Assembly: GCF_037038585.1 (NCBI RefSeq)
Contig: NC_092520.1
Location: forward strand, 189,638,604-189,702,603
From: Patagioenas fasciata
Taxonomy: Eukaryota > Chordata > Aves > Columbiformes > Columbidae
Reading direction: 5' to 3'
Length of the DNA stretch: 64,000 bases
Below the pieces are notes generated by a model. It did not search any database, had not been told where the DNA came from, and saw only the letters and a program-made list of their open reading frames with translations. The position numbers were made by a program, and so were the translations under genes. Below are positions 13,543 through 26,395 of this stretch, in pieces. Each line of letters starts with the position of its first letter. Position 1 is the stretch's first letter.

Positions 13543-15131
13543 GTAAGTCTTTCTTTCTGCGCTTGCTAAAGGTGGAGTCAGGGACAACTAAACTCCAAAG
13601 TGTTCAGGTTTAAATGCATCTAATTCATGAGAACGAATTCAGAGTCAATATTTGAACTCTCTGAAGAACATCTTTTAAAAAAATCAACATTAGTTTGATT
13701 GTCTAATATTGTTCTAGGTCAGAAAGTAATTTTATTACAATAACTTGACACAAGTAAATTGGCAAAGATCAAAGAAAAGAGGAGGTTAAAATTGCATTTA
13801 CTGAACATGTTTTCAAAAATATCGAAGAAAATATATTAGATCCTATTTGTTGTTCTCCAACTACTTATAGAAATAATCTTGAATGCTATTAATTAACTGA
13901 CTGAAGTAAATGTTTTCATAATTACCTGATGTATGTTATACTAGCCTGTGCTCAAAATGGGAATCTTCTCTCTTGTTGCAAGAAACAGAAGAAGTTTTTG
14001 GTTTCTGTTGCATACTAGATTGGATGGTGTTTCAGAGTTAGTGAAGAACTGATAAAACATGAACAAAGGATCCTTTAGAATCATTCTATCTCAGCCAGGC
14101 ATTGGACTTTACAAGAGTAAAAGAGAAAAACAGATTGACTTTGTTTGCCTCCACAAATCCATCAAGCTGTCAACCTATCAAACTACCATTTCTCTTTTCC
14201 TTCAGCCCCAAATGTAAATTCAGGTAGGTGGTTTCTTTTTTACAGTAGCATCTACAGATTTCATTGTTGCATTAGAAAAGGTTGCCTTTGACTTTCTGAT
14301 TTAGTTTCTCCATCCATCTTTGTGTTCCATGGAATCACTCTGAAGAAGGACATTTCTAGATTGCTGTTTAAAAGAATTTAAGGATATATTGCAAACTGAA
14401 ATACTGTCATGAACATAGTAAGTTTTGCACTAGTGACGCAGAAGGTGATCCAAGCACCTGCTTAAGACATTTAAGCATTTTGTTAATCCACTGTAAACAA
14501 GTCCAAAGACAGATTTTTGCATTTTATTTGCCTCATGGTGGGTACAGAATTTTCTCTGTTGCAGAGGTTATGCCCATCATTTCAAGTACACTAATGTTAT
14601 GTACTTTACCATAGTCCATCTTTGTCACTTCCCACCCCACCCTGGATCCAGGCATGGACACATTGCCAGTCCTCTGCCAAGACAGTTTGTATAGATGAGA
14701 AAAATGCCCTTCTTTTTCTAAAGAAGATTGGAATTAAACGGAAAATTAAGGAGAAGGAGTATACCTCTTTCTGGTTTTGTTTTTGTTTGTTTTCCCCTCT
14801 CCTCTTAAAAACAAAGTATTCCTTGTAGAAGTTTAAATCTACATATTCAGATGGGTCTTTCTAAGGAAAATGCAGTTATGAAAAAAAAAATCTTTGTAGA
14901 TCAGTGTTCTGCCAGAAGGTTCATCTGAACTCATCAGAAACCTTGATCACATTTGCAGGTGTATATGGTCTTGCCTGGTAAAGTTGTGAGATTGCTAAAA
15001 TCACCTACAAGCCTATTATGTATGCTGCACAAAGTATGAATTAACCTATATGCTCACTAGCACATAAAAGGTAATGATAATCAGCTGTTAAGAAAGAAAA
15101 ATGATTTTCTCTCAGACCCTTTTACTTAATG

Positions 15132-15155
15132 TATTTTATTTATTTATTTATTTAA
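15132..15155. repeat. (TTTA)n tetranucleotide microsatellite
   Basis: About five consecutive TTTA units with imperfect edges. Confidence 0.85.
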
Positions 15156-18100
15156 ATTCCATCACACTTTATGAAATGTTCACTGCTTGCTTGAGCCCTT
15201 AGCAAACTTTATATAGCTTTTGGTAACTTTTACTTATGTGGCAACAGACAGCTATACTCCTTGTATGTAAAGAATCTAATCTTTCACAACTCACATCTAC
15301 TATCTAGAAGATGCAAAAAACACAAATGTAGGAGCACTCTCTAAATTACTGAGATATAAATTTCCCCACACTGTTTCTCAGTTAGTGAAGTCAAATGTAA
15401 TTCTTGGGTGTAAACAATAACACAGGAAGTCAGCTTGCCCATCACCTCTAAATTAGATCTTTATTGGTGAGTTTAATGAAAACAGAATGAGACGGGAAAG
15501 ATTAAATCAAGTTGGAGACAGCCTAACAGCTATAACCTGTATAGTAAGTGACATGTAAAAACCATGTAAAGATCACAATTTGTATTTCTTAGTAGCTTTG
15601 CTTAGAATTGTTTGGGTTAATGTATAACTCCATCTATAAGTTTGATCACCATCACTAATGCATTAGTTCTCATTTCATACTTGAAATTTTGCTTTTTTTA
15701 TAACAACTGATGCTAACAGAAGCACAGTCATTTTTCTTGTTCTTCTTCTAGAGTAAAATGAGGGATCAGTTCTGGGGAAAGCAATGCAAGTTTTAATCTC
15801 AGAATAGCCATAAAGGGATAGCAGTGTAGATTAGCATGTATGGTAATTTGTCACAATGTTTCTGAATCAGTCTTTCATTTAGTGGGGATTATATAACTGA
15901 TTAGAAAACATGAGCTTCTAACCCTTTATCTTCTGATAAGACATTCTACAGTAATGCGGTCACTCTGATTGCAGTATCAATTAAGATCAGTGTGGCATGT
16001 TAGTGAATTCTTTAGTTTGAATAAGAGCCCTCACTTGTCAACAAATTGCTGAATCCAGGTAGTAGGTTTCTTTAATGAACTGCTTCTTTATGCTGGAATG
16101 TTATATATGCCCCTTTCTAAAGGAGCAATTAAAAAACTTCTGAAAATCGTTTTAGAAAAAGATTTAGTTCATTCTTTTGTGAGGTGAAACTATGTAGTGT
16201 TTATGGGTCTGTGTCCACCACCTGAGTTCACCAATGTTTTAACTCTTTGACACAAATAAGTAGAAACTAATTTTGTTTACCAGCATTTTCATTTAAAATA
16301 TTAAAGTGGAAACATTAACAAAATGTAGTTCAACTGAGTAGTCAAATGCTGACAAAAGTTCAATAGTTAAGTGTCCTGGGATGTTGGCTCTAATCTTTTG
16401 TGTCATTAGGTCTCAAAATATTTTAAAAAGAATAATACTGAGATCTAATGGCACAAAAACTGTACATAATTACAAAAAACCTCTTAAGTCTAATTCTTAA
16501 ACTGTAGTAATTGATCCTACAGTAAGATTTATTCCATAATCATGGAAGGCAATGGCATTTACAACTAGAATAAATTAAAGTAAATGAAGAGGAAAATTGT
16601 ATTCTGTGTAACATTTAGTTCATTATAGACTTAAACAACTATGCCAATCCATGTTCATGAATATAAGTTATGATGCTCACAGACATAATTAAATAAAAAT
16701 GTTATCACCAAGAAACAGTTCATGTTACACAAGCATAGAAATTGTTACACTTTAAAAGATTTGTGGGTTTTTTTAAGGTTTTATTGTCAATGTTCAAGAA
16801 TATGAGTAGTAGACAACAGTACAGATTTTTGTATGTGTGATTTGTTGCATTGTTTCTTTTTTTTCACTAGTGGTCATAATACATAAAATAATAGCTTTTT
16901 CTGCATTCTCTGCTGCTGGGTCTTACTCCCCACTGTGTTGATTCTTGATTCCACACCTCATTAACTGCTTCTGCGTCTCTTTATTTGTTCAGTTAACGTC
17001 TCACTGGAGTTCATTAAATGACATTAGACATCACTGAAGTTCCCAAGGGAATTGCAGCATAAGATATACAAGAGTCTAAAAGGGAGTTCTGGAATTTTGA
17101 ATGGTGCATACAAGCAGGAATTCCATAAGGTGTGGAGCAAACTGTGTATCAGGTTGTCTACGTATCAGGTTGTTGTATATCTTCCCAGAACCTTGAAACA
17201 AGTAAACTACTCAGGCTTAAAAAACTTATCCTGGGATATCATAAACATTCAATTGAATTTTTAACTTCCTGCAATTTTCAGATACAAAGGTGGAACTTTA
17301 AGTACCTTTTCAATGTTTGTGTGTACTGTCAAGTGAAATGACGCTCAAATGAAATAAACAAATATTTTCCTGAAGATGAGAAATTGAATCAGATTAATTT
17401 CCGGTAGTCCTGGTAGCATTGAGTATGTGAAGCATATTCTGAGGTTCTGGTAAAATACAGAAAAAAAAGTCTCTGATGGTGTCAGCATCTTTCTGTGGAG
17501 TAGAACAACAGAGAACAATTATTTATACCAACACTATTTTTAATAGAAAGGAATAGAGAATGACAATAATTAACTATCTGCTTACCTGAATTCTAAGTCA
17601 GGTGATTCAAACATGCTTGTAAGAGAGATGAGCTCAAAAGCCCCTCAGGTAGAGAAAAAAATTGAAGTATGGTTCTTTTCATCCTTGATGAATATCCCTA
17701 GACATGGTGCTTCTGAATAAAAGGAAATTTACTCACTTGGCTCTTCAGTGATACTGATGATTTATTTCATGTTTTTCTTGTACAAGTACCCAGTATGGTA
17801 TTTTTTGTTTCAAATCAAAATTAATTGTTCTGTGTTGAAGTGAATAGTAATTCTTTTACAATTATCAGTCATTCCTCAACTTCTATTGATGTCATGAATG
17901 ATATCTAATTATTTGCTTTACAGGGAATAGAAGAATTCAAAGCAGAGCGGTATGGCATCAAAGATTTTATCAGTTAGTTAGTGCCGATGATACATGACAA
18001 AACCTCTTGTGACACAGGCAGGTTGTCCTACAGAAAAGACAGAGAAAACACTAGATAACACCAAAGAGTCATACCACATGTTGCATGGACAAACTACTTC

Positions 18101-18829
18101 AGAAATGCACCAACCAGCCTGCAGAAGGTTATAAACATTTTCTGAGGTAAAGATTTTATATATTATCTTTCAAATTTATGCAAGATCTGACTCCTAATTC
18201 TGATTTAATCTCTCTTTAGGTATAATTATCTTACAGGGTCAGTTGCGATAGTTTAGTATTTGATTGATATTTTGCTACTTAACACAGCTTTTAAAAAAAT
18301 CATTCTAATAGATATAGTAAGTAGTAATAACAATAAAAACAAAGATTAAAGAGGGCACCAAATAAAATAGTATTAACAAGAAAAGAGTTAGATAAATTAA
18401 AGGATTAAGTCCTTTTTCTTCAATGAGCTTGAAAATACAATACTCTTTTAACAGTTTTTTCAGGTACATACTTTGTATAGAGATGCAAATACAGAAACAT
18501 GATGTAGACAGCACAAAAATGAAGGATATTCAATGAAACTGAAAGTTAGTAGTTTTAAAAAAATAATAATTAATGTGAGGAACACATTACAAGAAGAGTT
18601 TGGAACTAAAATGAATAAAGACAATATATGCGTTTGTATTGGGTTTAAAAACACATGGATAAATTTTCACAATTCAGGGGACAAAACAACTACTAAAAAA
18701 AGGAATTTTGAATAAACTTCCCCTCTTGGCAAATCGATAAAACTAATGAAATTCACATAACTATCCCCTGAAGTCAACAAAACTGATGCCTATCCACACC
18801 AACTGCAACACAGAGACATTGTTGAAATC

Positions 18830-18847
18830 AAAAAAAAAAAAAAAAAA
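18830..18847. repeat. Poly(A) tract
   Basis: Eighteen consecutive As, preceded by unique sequence with no recognisable retrocopy. Confidence 0.85.
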
Positions 18848-20793
18848 GAAATTGAACTACAGAAGAATCATGGTACTACAGGAAAGTAATTGACAAAGTG
18901 AAACCATGCATGATAAGAGAGTTAACGGTTGCCAAGTTCTGAGATGGATAAAATAAATTTGAGCCCTGGGAGAATCTGTGTACACTAGATACTCACATAA
19001 AATAAATTAATAGAAATAAACATAGAATAATAGGTCAAACTCACCATCAGTTTCATTGATTTTCTCAAGATGTGTTTGTTCAGGCATACAATGTGGTCCA
19101 CACTTATGACCAGCATGCTAAGTGAACACCAGGCAGTATCCCTCTACGAGGACATCATCTATCACATGCTCAGTAGACACATACAAAATTTAGTTTGTGC
19201 TGAAATGTAGAATTAGAAATAGAATTAGAATTTTAATTTAGGTATTCTGGATCTTGTCCCATGAATTTACTGAATGTGCAAAAATACACCACATGGCTGG
19301 TTTATGTTAGTAATGGTGGAGAAAGTTCTTTGATGTGTGTTGTTTGTTTGTAATCAGCCTTTAACAACTGAATCATTTCACGATAACACTGATATAATCT
19401 TATTCCCTAGTTATGACAGAGGATAATACTAAGACTGAACTCTATTTCTTTGTACCGTTCATTTGATATGGGTTTCAGATTAATATAGTTTCTTCACCTT
19501 TTTACTCAATGGCAACTGGTTGAGCACTATGATTTAAATCAATATGATAGCATGATTTTGAACCAACCTACATAAGACAAGTAGGTATGTTTTTTAAAGA
19601 ATGATGATTGCTTAACTCTTTCACATCTGATTTCCTAATCAAGAGATCACTGTAGAAATAGATTTGAAAAAAATATTTATTCTTTTTCTATGAAATATGT
19701 AGCATTGCCCAGATAATTTCAAGTAGCTCACAAAGAGTCTTTCATCTATTCAGTGATTTTAAATATTACATGTTTCAGAAATACATGTTTTCTGGTATTC
19801 ACTTCATTTGTTCTGTTTTAATAGCTTTGAAGAGTATAGTTAGAATCCAGAGGATATAACTGAATTTTGACTAAATACCTTTTGTTAGATTGCATTACAC
19901 TATTAGATTTGAAAAAGGCGTCTTTTTACATTCATGAGTCTTATTTCATTGTTATTAGATCTGAAGGTAGAATACTGCAATGATAATTAATCAATAATGG
20001 TTTTAGTTCAAAATATTGAACAACGCTAAACTTGTAAACTTCAGAGGAGCAGCAATGAGAAAGCTACCTCACTAAGAGATACAGAACCTTCTAATCTGTG
20101 TAGCATAACATCTAGACATCAAATATTTGAGAATCATAGAAGTTCTTCATTCAGAAATGGAGCTTGTGTATGAAAAATATCTTAGAACAACCTTACCACA
20201 AATAACAGTTAGGATTTCTACACCTAAGCAGTGATCGTGAACCATTTGTTTAACAAATTATGATAATTCATTAAAAAAAAAACCTCCCCCAAATGGAAAC
20301 AAGGGTAGTTGTTTCATCTCTACAGAAGAAAAAATAGGTTTCCTTGAACAGTTTAAGATGTTGGAGTTGTACATTCTCAAAGCTAATTCAGGCATGACTA
20401 CTAAACATAAGAAACACCACCTGAAGAGTTGTGTCGATGTGAAATCATCTGAAATTTTTGAAAGTCCATGACTGAGAAGTAGATAAATACATGTAAATTA
20501 CATAAAGTACAAACAACACAAAATCTAACCATTCAGACATGTCTGCCTTTGAGTTACAAAGGCTCTGCCTCTCAGTTTCAGCCAGGAAAATATCTGTACG
20601 CCATAGATTTATTCTGAGGGTCACATCCAGAGGGCACCTATGGTAACAGGGTCTCCCTCATCATGAGTCCTGAGCCAGTGATCCAATGCGTATTAATTCC
20701 ACTTAGCCTGGAATCACATGTTGGGGTTGTACTAAGAATAACAGAAGCAATAGGTCTTGATTGTATTCATTGTCAGGCTTATAGTTGTATATT

Positions 20794-20811
20794 AAAAAAA
20801 AAAAAAAAAAA
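20794..20811. repeat. Poly(A) tract
   Basis: Eighteen consecutive As directly following a somewhat less AT-rich segment (20540-20760). A processed retrocopy ending here is conceivable, but no AATAAA precedes the tract and no gene is recognised. Confidence 0.8.
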
Positions 20812-21938
20812 GAAGTTGGATACTTAATAAGCATTCTATAGAATGCTATTACGAAGTTGGTAGTTGGCGACAAAAAATACAATATTGAACTTTATGCTGT
20901 AATTGGAAAGAGATGAAATTTATGAAACAGCAAAAACATCTTAAATAACATTAAGCCTTTGTTCTTCTGTGCAAGCATGCAATCTAAGTATACAGTTTTT
21001 TACAATTTCATTTTAATTGTATGAGGTATTTATGAACTATTTGGAAAATAATGCATTCATAATACAAATTTCACAATCTCTTTTTACTGAAAAATTAGTT
21101 CATTTTCCAGAAACCTGTACAAAATATGTGACTCTAAACCAAAAAGGTCTAAAATTGTGATTGAGTTCAAGATTTTTATGTCACATGTTAATTACAGTAA
21201 TTAACATATGCAATAGTTTTATATTAAAACATCAATAATAGTAAAAAGTTGCCAAGATTCGGAATGAGTACAATTTTTGGTATGCAAAACATGAATATGG
21301 ATAATATTTGATCTACTGTATTTTTTGTTGTTTCATTTAGATATCCCTCAAAACATCACCTTGAACAATTTCAAAAATTGAAAGATCACGTATTTTGGTG
21401 GATGTCATAACTTTATTTGTGTTTATGTTTTTTTGTTTAAATAACAAAATTTTGTGACTATGAACAAATATTTTCCCAAAAAAAAACCCCACTCAATTTA
21501 TCCAAAATTGAATTTAACATATTGATTTCCTGTTAGTATAGCGGTGCTTTAATTTTAAATACTTTGCAACTACACCTGTGAAAATATTCTCAAAGTGCAC
21601 TAACAACAAAAAATATAACGTTTGGGAAATGAGAAAAAAAATAAGAATTCATATTTTTCAGCTTTCAATCTTGGAAAATTACCAAGATCCTCAAGAAAAC
21701 AAAAGAATTTGTCAATGAAACTGAAACTGTGCTATATGTGCACTTACTAAAAAGGTTACTGTGACCATCTAATCTGATCTCTTGCATAAAATGGTTGAAA
21801 GATTTCAGCCTATTAAGAACATAATTTCTATTTGAAACTTTTTTTTTCAGAAATTTATCAAATCCTGATATAAACACTTCAAGTGATGCAAAGTCCCATG
21901 AGTTGCTCTCTCAGTAGCTCCAGGGAGTCACTATGATT

Positions 21939-21962
21939 AAAAAAAAAAATAAAAAAAAAAAA
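21939..21962. repeat. Interrupted poly(A) tract
   Basis: Two A-runs of 11 and 12 bases separated by a single T. Confidence 0.85.
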
Positions 21963-22525
21963 TCCACTGTGCATGATTTTTATTCTTAGCTGACCTGACT
22001 GAAACTTCCCTTGACTTTGTTTCCTTACGCCATTCACTGCCCATTTGATACCAGTGTTCATGTTACCAATACTCGCTGTCCCATACTCTTTTATTAGGCA
22101 AATTATGCAGGCTGAGCATTATGTTACACATATTAGTTTACAATATGATGCATTTTCCAGGACCCAAATCACTATTTGTTAATACTCTTTTCTGAATTCA
22201 TTCCAGCTTTTCAAAAATCACAAAATAGCTCTGTTAAACTTCTAAACACTGATAATACCACCACTGTGTCTGTGAGTAGTGCTCTGCGTATATACATCTA
22301 TAAAGTCAGTACTTGTAGTGCAGTATTGCAACACTCCCAACATCTGCACCTAGAAGTATCACCAAGGGCTTCGGAGCATTATGGGATCAAAAAGACTCTC
22401 CTTCCCTCCCCTCCCCTTGGATATCTCTTTGTTTTCCTGATTATGAAATGAATTTTTTTCCCACATTTAATATCATATTATATGTGCCCATTCACAGCAC
22501 ACAAAACATTGATTTTTCAGTTGCC

Positions 22526-22545
22526 TTTTTTTTTTTTTCTTTTTT
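22526..22545. repeat. Poly(T) tract
   Basis: A T-run of about 13 bases, one C, then six more Ts. Confidence 0.8.
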
Positions 22546-23844
22546 AGTGATGTAGCAGTGGCTGCTTTCATTATTTGGTGGAAACAATTTAATCTTTAAA
22601 TAAATTCTATGAAATATTCCTTAAAACCAGAAAGTTATACCCAACTTAACAAATTGCAATCTATTTCACATACTGGTAAAGACACTATAAAATCATTTTG
22701 TTCCTGTTCTCCTTTTTTGTGACTGAACCATGATTTTTCCTCAACAGGCATCAGCTGGTTTTATTTTTTTTTCTTATAGTAATATTGCAGATTTCAGTTA
22801 CTAACTTTGACCAGGTGTCCTTGTTGCAGATTATAACAATTTTTGGGTGACCCACAATATCTCTGAGCTGAAATACTTTTTTCACTTTTCCCATTTCTCT
22901 GTTTCTCAACTGCATGTAATAGGTGTGGATGCATGTAGATTTAACATTGAATTTCTATGGCTTGTTTGTAACAATCATAATGCCTGGAATTCCTCAATTA
23001 ATTTTGTACAACTGACTTCAAAACTCTTAAAGTAGATGAGAGATCATGTAAAATAATAGAGTGTGCTTCCTTTAAATTTCAGCATACTAAACTTACTAGA
23101 AAAGTCTATTCAGAAGTGTGAAGGGAGATGTCATTCAACTATAGAGACTGTCATTGCCTCCCCAGTTTGTGACTATCTATCTCTAATTTGCTGTGTTGAA
23201 CTGAGACAATGTTGGATGTCAGGTTCAAGGTAAATTTTATGTTCATGGCAATGATAAACCAAGGGGTGGGGTGTGCCATCATTAGTTTAACACAGAACTC
23301 TTTGTCAATCTACCCTTTCACCTGTGACCTATATTTGATTATTTTCTTTTCTTGTACTCTGTGTTTAAAACTGCTGCTTCCCTCACAAGTGAACCTCTTT
23401 TCTGTACCTCACTCTTGTACCTAGACACTCAGCATTTCTTCATTAATCAGATTGCTTTCATTTTCATTCCTGATTTTCACATTCACAAAATACTTGGAGA
23501 AGGAAGAAGGATTACAAGTAAGGAAATTGTGCAATTCAGTAAAGCAAAGAGACACCTCAGTAAGTGCAGAGATCAACTTCAGGATCCAGGGAGCATATGT
23601 GACATGGACACGGAACCAAGCCCAGCAGTCCAAATGAGAAGCAAAGTGTATAAACCTGTCAAGCACTGTATCAATGTGGCTATGCTGTTGTAGAATCCCA
23701 GACTACCTTGACACACAACAATTGAGGTAATCACTATAAGGCACTGGAGTGCCCAGATGTCACTGAGAGGTTAGCTCCTTGTCCAGATCCCTCCTCTAAA
23801 CTCTCTTCTGGTTCCTTCCCTGTTACATCATTAACTGTGGTTTG

Positions 23845-23857
23845 TTTTTTTTTTTTT
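23845..23857. repeat. Poly(T) tract
   Basis: Thirteen consecutive Ts in unique sequence. Confidence 0.8.
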
Positions 23858-25267
23858 CAAAACTTTCTAATCTCCTACAGTTAGTTTCTTTGTAACAGTG
23901 ATAGTCTTCCACTTCAAGCCACAAACTTCTGTTTCTACCACACATGTTCATACAAACAGAACATCATGAAGCTCACAGCCTTGAGGCTGCCTGAAAAACC
24001 TACAAGCTCTTAAAATTCCTCCTCAGGACCTACATCTTGTCCTTACTACAGGGAACATATTTCTCAAGCATGCTACATAATTATTTTACTTAATTAGATG
24101 ACTGTATATGTTTTATCTTTCTCAGAGAGTAAGGAGTGCAGATAATGACAGATGATTTTAAAGAAAGGGAATAGGAAATTTGTGGAACGAGACTGGAGCA
24201 ATTATATTTCAAAACACTCATGCAGGGAATTATTTAAAAAGCAGCTATGTTGGTCTTACTGAGAGCAGAAAATATTTCTAGAAGGTTCTAGGTGGACTTT
24301 GTTACTTCATTACACTTACAGATGTGCAAAATAGGGCAATTTCAGTAGATATTATTTTCTGTCTCTTTATTTTCTCTCTCAGTATTTCTTGGTTTACTCA
24401 CATTTGCCTTTCCAGATCAAAGAAACCCTAAAAGGCTTCTGATATTCAACCACAATTAAAATCAAATGCAGCTGAATCAGCTGAAATGTGGAAAAAGTTA
24501 TTCCAAGACACAGTGTAGACATTGTAGAAACATAACAGCAAGGTTATTGAAGGACATGCTGACTATACTGTACCTGGCCTAATCTGTACTGTAGCTTCAT
24601 GGCCAGGTGAACTTGTTTCAGGTTTCCATCATTGAAAAGTGAAACATTTCTAATTAGAGAAATAATCTGCTTCTCTGGTGTGTGTGTACCAGCTGTCTCA
24701 TACAAGAGTAGTGTATGTGTAACCTTATTAAAAATACGATCTGTGGTAGCTTCTTTTTAAAGACAAATAAATCTGCTGCTTAAACTATTTCAACATAGAA
24801 GAAGACAAGAAGTTCTTATTTGAAGGTTTATGGCTAATTGCTTACAATATCTTAAAACTGTGTCCCTGGAGCAGGTTGAACAACCATCTAAAATCTGTGA
24901 TAAGAACGTTCTGGTTTTGGATCATAATGTCAAATAGTACAGTTTAATTAATTTAAATAAGCTTTTAGTAACAAATTGCAACGAGGCTGACACCTTGTAA
25001 GCTGAGTTCCATTCCAGTAAGAATTAAATTCACTGAGTCATAAACTCTTGAAAAACAAGGATTATAATAGAACTGTACCAGCAGGCATAGCTATAATTAC
25101 TCTTTAAATAATGACAATAACAGGTTTAACACACTTCTCCAGTAAAAAGGGAAACCTGGCTTCTCTGAGCCTAGTGTTGATGAGCAAGTTAAACTCTGGA
25201 AAGGGACTGAAATTTTTTTTTTTTAGAACCTAAATGTGGCAACATCTTGTTGGTTACGTGTACTTAC

Positions 25268-25481
25268 CTCTTGCTGCCAGTGACTTTGAGTAGCTCACCT
25301 TTGGACAAAAAGATAATACTAGCTTTATCCAGAGTATAAAAGATGTTGTCATTTTTAAAGGTTTGTTTTTCACAATTTGTCATTCCTGTTCTTGCTATTA
25401 TATATGTATTACATTTGTTCTTCATTGAGGTGACCAGCATGAAGGATCCCATTGCAGTACTAGATAATATTTTATGACCTC
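25268..25481 (-). other. Candidate coding exon (splice-bounded open frame)
   Basis: On the minus strand a frame of about 100 codons ends exactly at a strong donor, 'GCAAGAG|GTAAGTAC', where the TAA of the donor closes the frame. A second possible donor, 'CCAAAG|GTGAGC', lies 35 bases earlier. A possible acceptor 'aacaacag' precedes position 25481, with a pyrimidine-rich stretch further upstream but a purine-rich gap between. The translated segment (for example SSTAMGSFMLVTSMKNK, then DNIFYTLDKASIIFLSKGEL) has ordinary, mixed composition, unlike the low-complexity chance frames around it. I recognise no family. It lies about 135 bases from the 3' end of the inverted CR1. Chance remains the most likely explanation, since frames of this length recur in the window. 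Confidence 0.2.
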
Positions 25482-25615
25482 CTGTTGTTTCTCTTAGTTT
25501 TTCAATCAAGATGTGGAAAAGCAACAATACCAATGTCAGAAAACACACCAGATAAGGACTTTTCTACTTCATCTTTTATGGGAAAGCTATTTCATTCATT
25601 ACATCAAAACAGTCT

Positions 25616-26395
25616 TCACAGAATCATAGTATGGCTGATATTGGAAGGGACCTCTGCAGGTTATTTGGTCCAACATTCCTACTCAGTCAGGGCCACCTAC
25701 AACATGTTGCCCAAGACCATATCCAGACAGCTTTTGAATACCTCTGAAGACAGAGACTCCATAACCTTTCTGGGCAACTTATTAAGTGCTTGATCACCCT
25801 CACAACAAACAAAATATTTCCTGATCCTTCCGTGTTTCCATGTGTGCTCATTGCCTCTTATTCTGTCACTGTGTTTCACTGAAAAGAGCCTGACTCCTTT
25901 TTTCCACTCTCTCTTCAGACATTTGTACACATTGATGAGATCACCCCTCAGTCTCCTCTTTTCCAGGTTGGACAGCTCTAGCTCACTCAAATTTTCCACA
26001 TATTAGAGCTGTTCCAATCCCTTAATCATCTTAGTGGCCCTTAGCTGAACTTTGTCTCCAGTAGTGCAATGTGTCTTTTGTGCCAGGGAACCCAGAATTG
26101 GACACAGTATTCCAGGTGTGGCCTCACAAGTGCTGAGTAGAGGGGAAGCATCACCTCCCTTGACCCTCTGGTAGCATTCCTCTTAATACAAGCCCGGGAT
26201 ACCATTTACCTTCTTTGCAGCAAAGGAACATGGCGGACTCGTGTTCAACTTTGTCCACCAGGATCCCTTGGTCCTTTTCTGCAAAGCTACTTTCCCAGAC
26301 AGTTGAGTCCTAGCATATACTGGTGCATAGGTTTGTTCTTCCCTGGGTGCCACATTTTGCACTTCCCCTAGTTGAAATTCATGAGGTTCCTGTCA
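25616..26395 (-). mobile_element. CR1 LINE fragment, inverted, about 780 bp of the 3' end
   Basis: Reading the minus strand, this is the longest CR1 copy in the window. Its 3' end is at 25616 ('tcacagaatcatag' on the plus strand, the complement of the CR1 tail), followed on the plus strand by 'ggaagggacctctgcaggt', 'caggttggacagctctagctc' and 'gaattggacacagtattccagg', up to 'catgaggttcctgtcaac' at the 5' side near 26395. The covered part includes the end of the second open reading frame, the reverse-transcriptase polyprotein. A residual minus-strand frame at 25697-25999 contains [18 protein letters not shown], a familiar CR1 segment. Stops and frameshifts show it is inactive. The 5' boundary is approximate. 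Confidence 0.95.

Larger units (their letters stand above)
7805..15131. other. Non-coding AT-rich DNA, no gene seen
   Basis: Unique AT-rich sequence. It holds two mononucleotide tracts and one candidate plus-strand exon (13478-13542), listed separately. On the minus strand there is a perfect CAG|GTAAGT donor whose last exon base would be 9192, but no convincing acceptor was found upstream. A 14-base motif (ttgcaaatatttta) is duplicated near 9072 and 9094. No other structure was seen. Confidence 0.6.
15156..25615. other. Non-coding AT-rich DNA with several A/T tracts, no gene seen
   Basis: Unique sequence dominated by A and T. Five mononucleotide tracts are listed separately. A 12-base near-duplication (agaattagaaat) sits at about 19207-19232. 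Around 20540-20720 the base composition is less AT-rich, but no repeat family or reading frame is recognisable. Frames of up to 113 codons (23352-23693) are unrecognisable and overlap open frames in other phases, which argues for chance. One minus-strand candidate exon (25268-25481) lies just before the next CR1. Confidence 0.6.

Noticed and set aside
20794-20811. Poly(A) tail of a processed pseudogene
   Set aside because: No AATAAA lies shortly upstream and the preceding 250 bases contain no recognisable coding sequence.
23352-23693. 113-codon plus-strand frame as a small gene
   Set aside because: No recognised domain, open frames in other phases and on the other strand at the same place, and no promoter or splice context.
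25697-25999. 100-codon minus-strand frame as a gene
   Set aside because: It falls wholly within the inverted CR1 and contains the CR1 segment [10 protein letters not shown].
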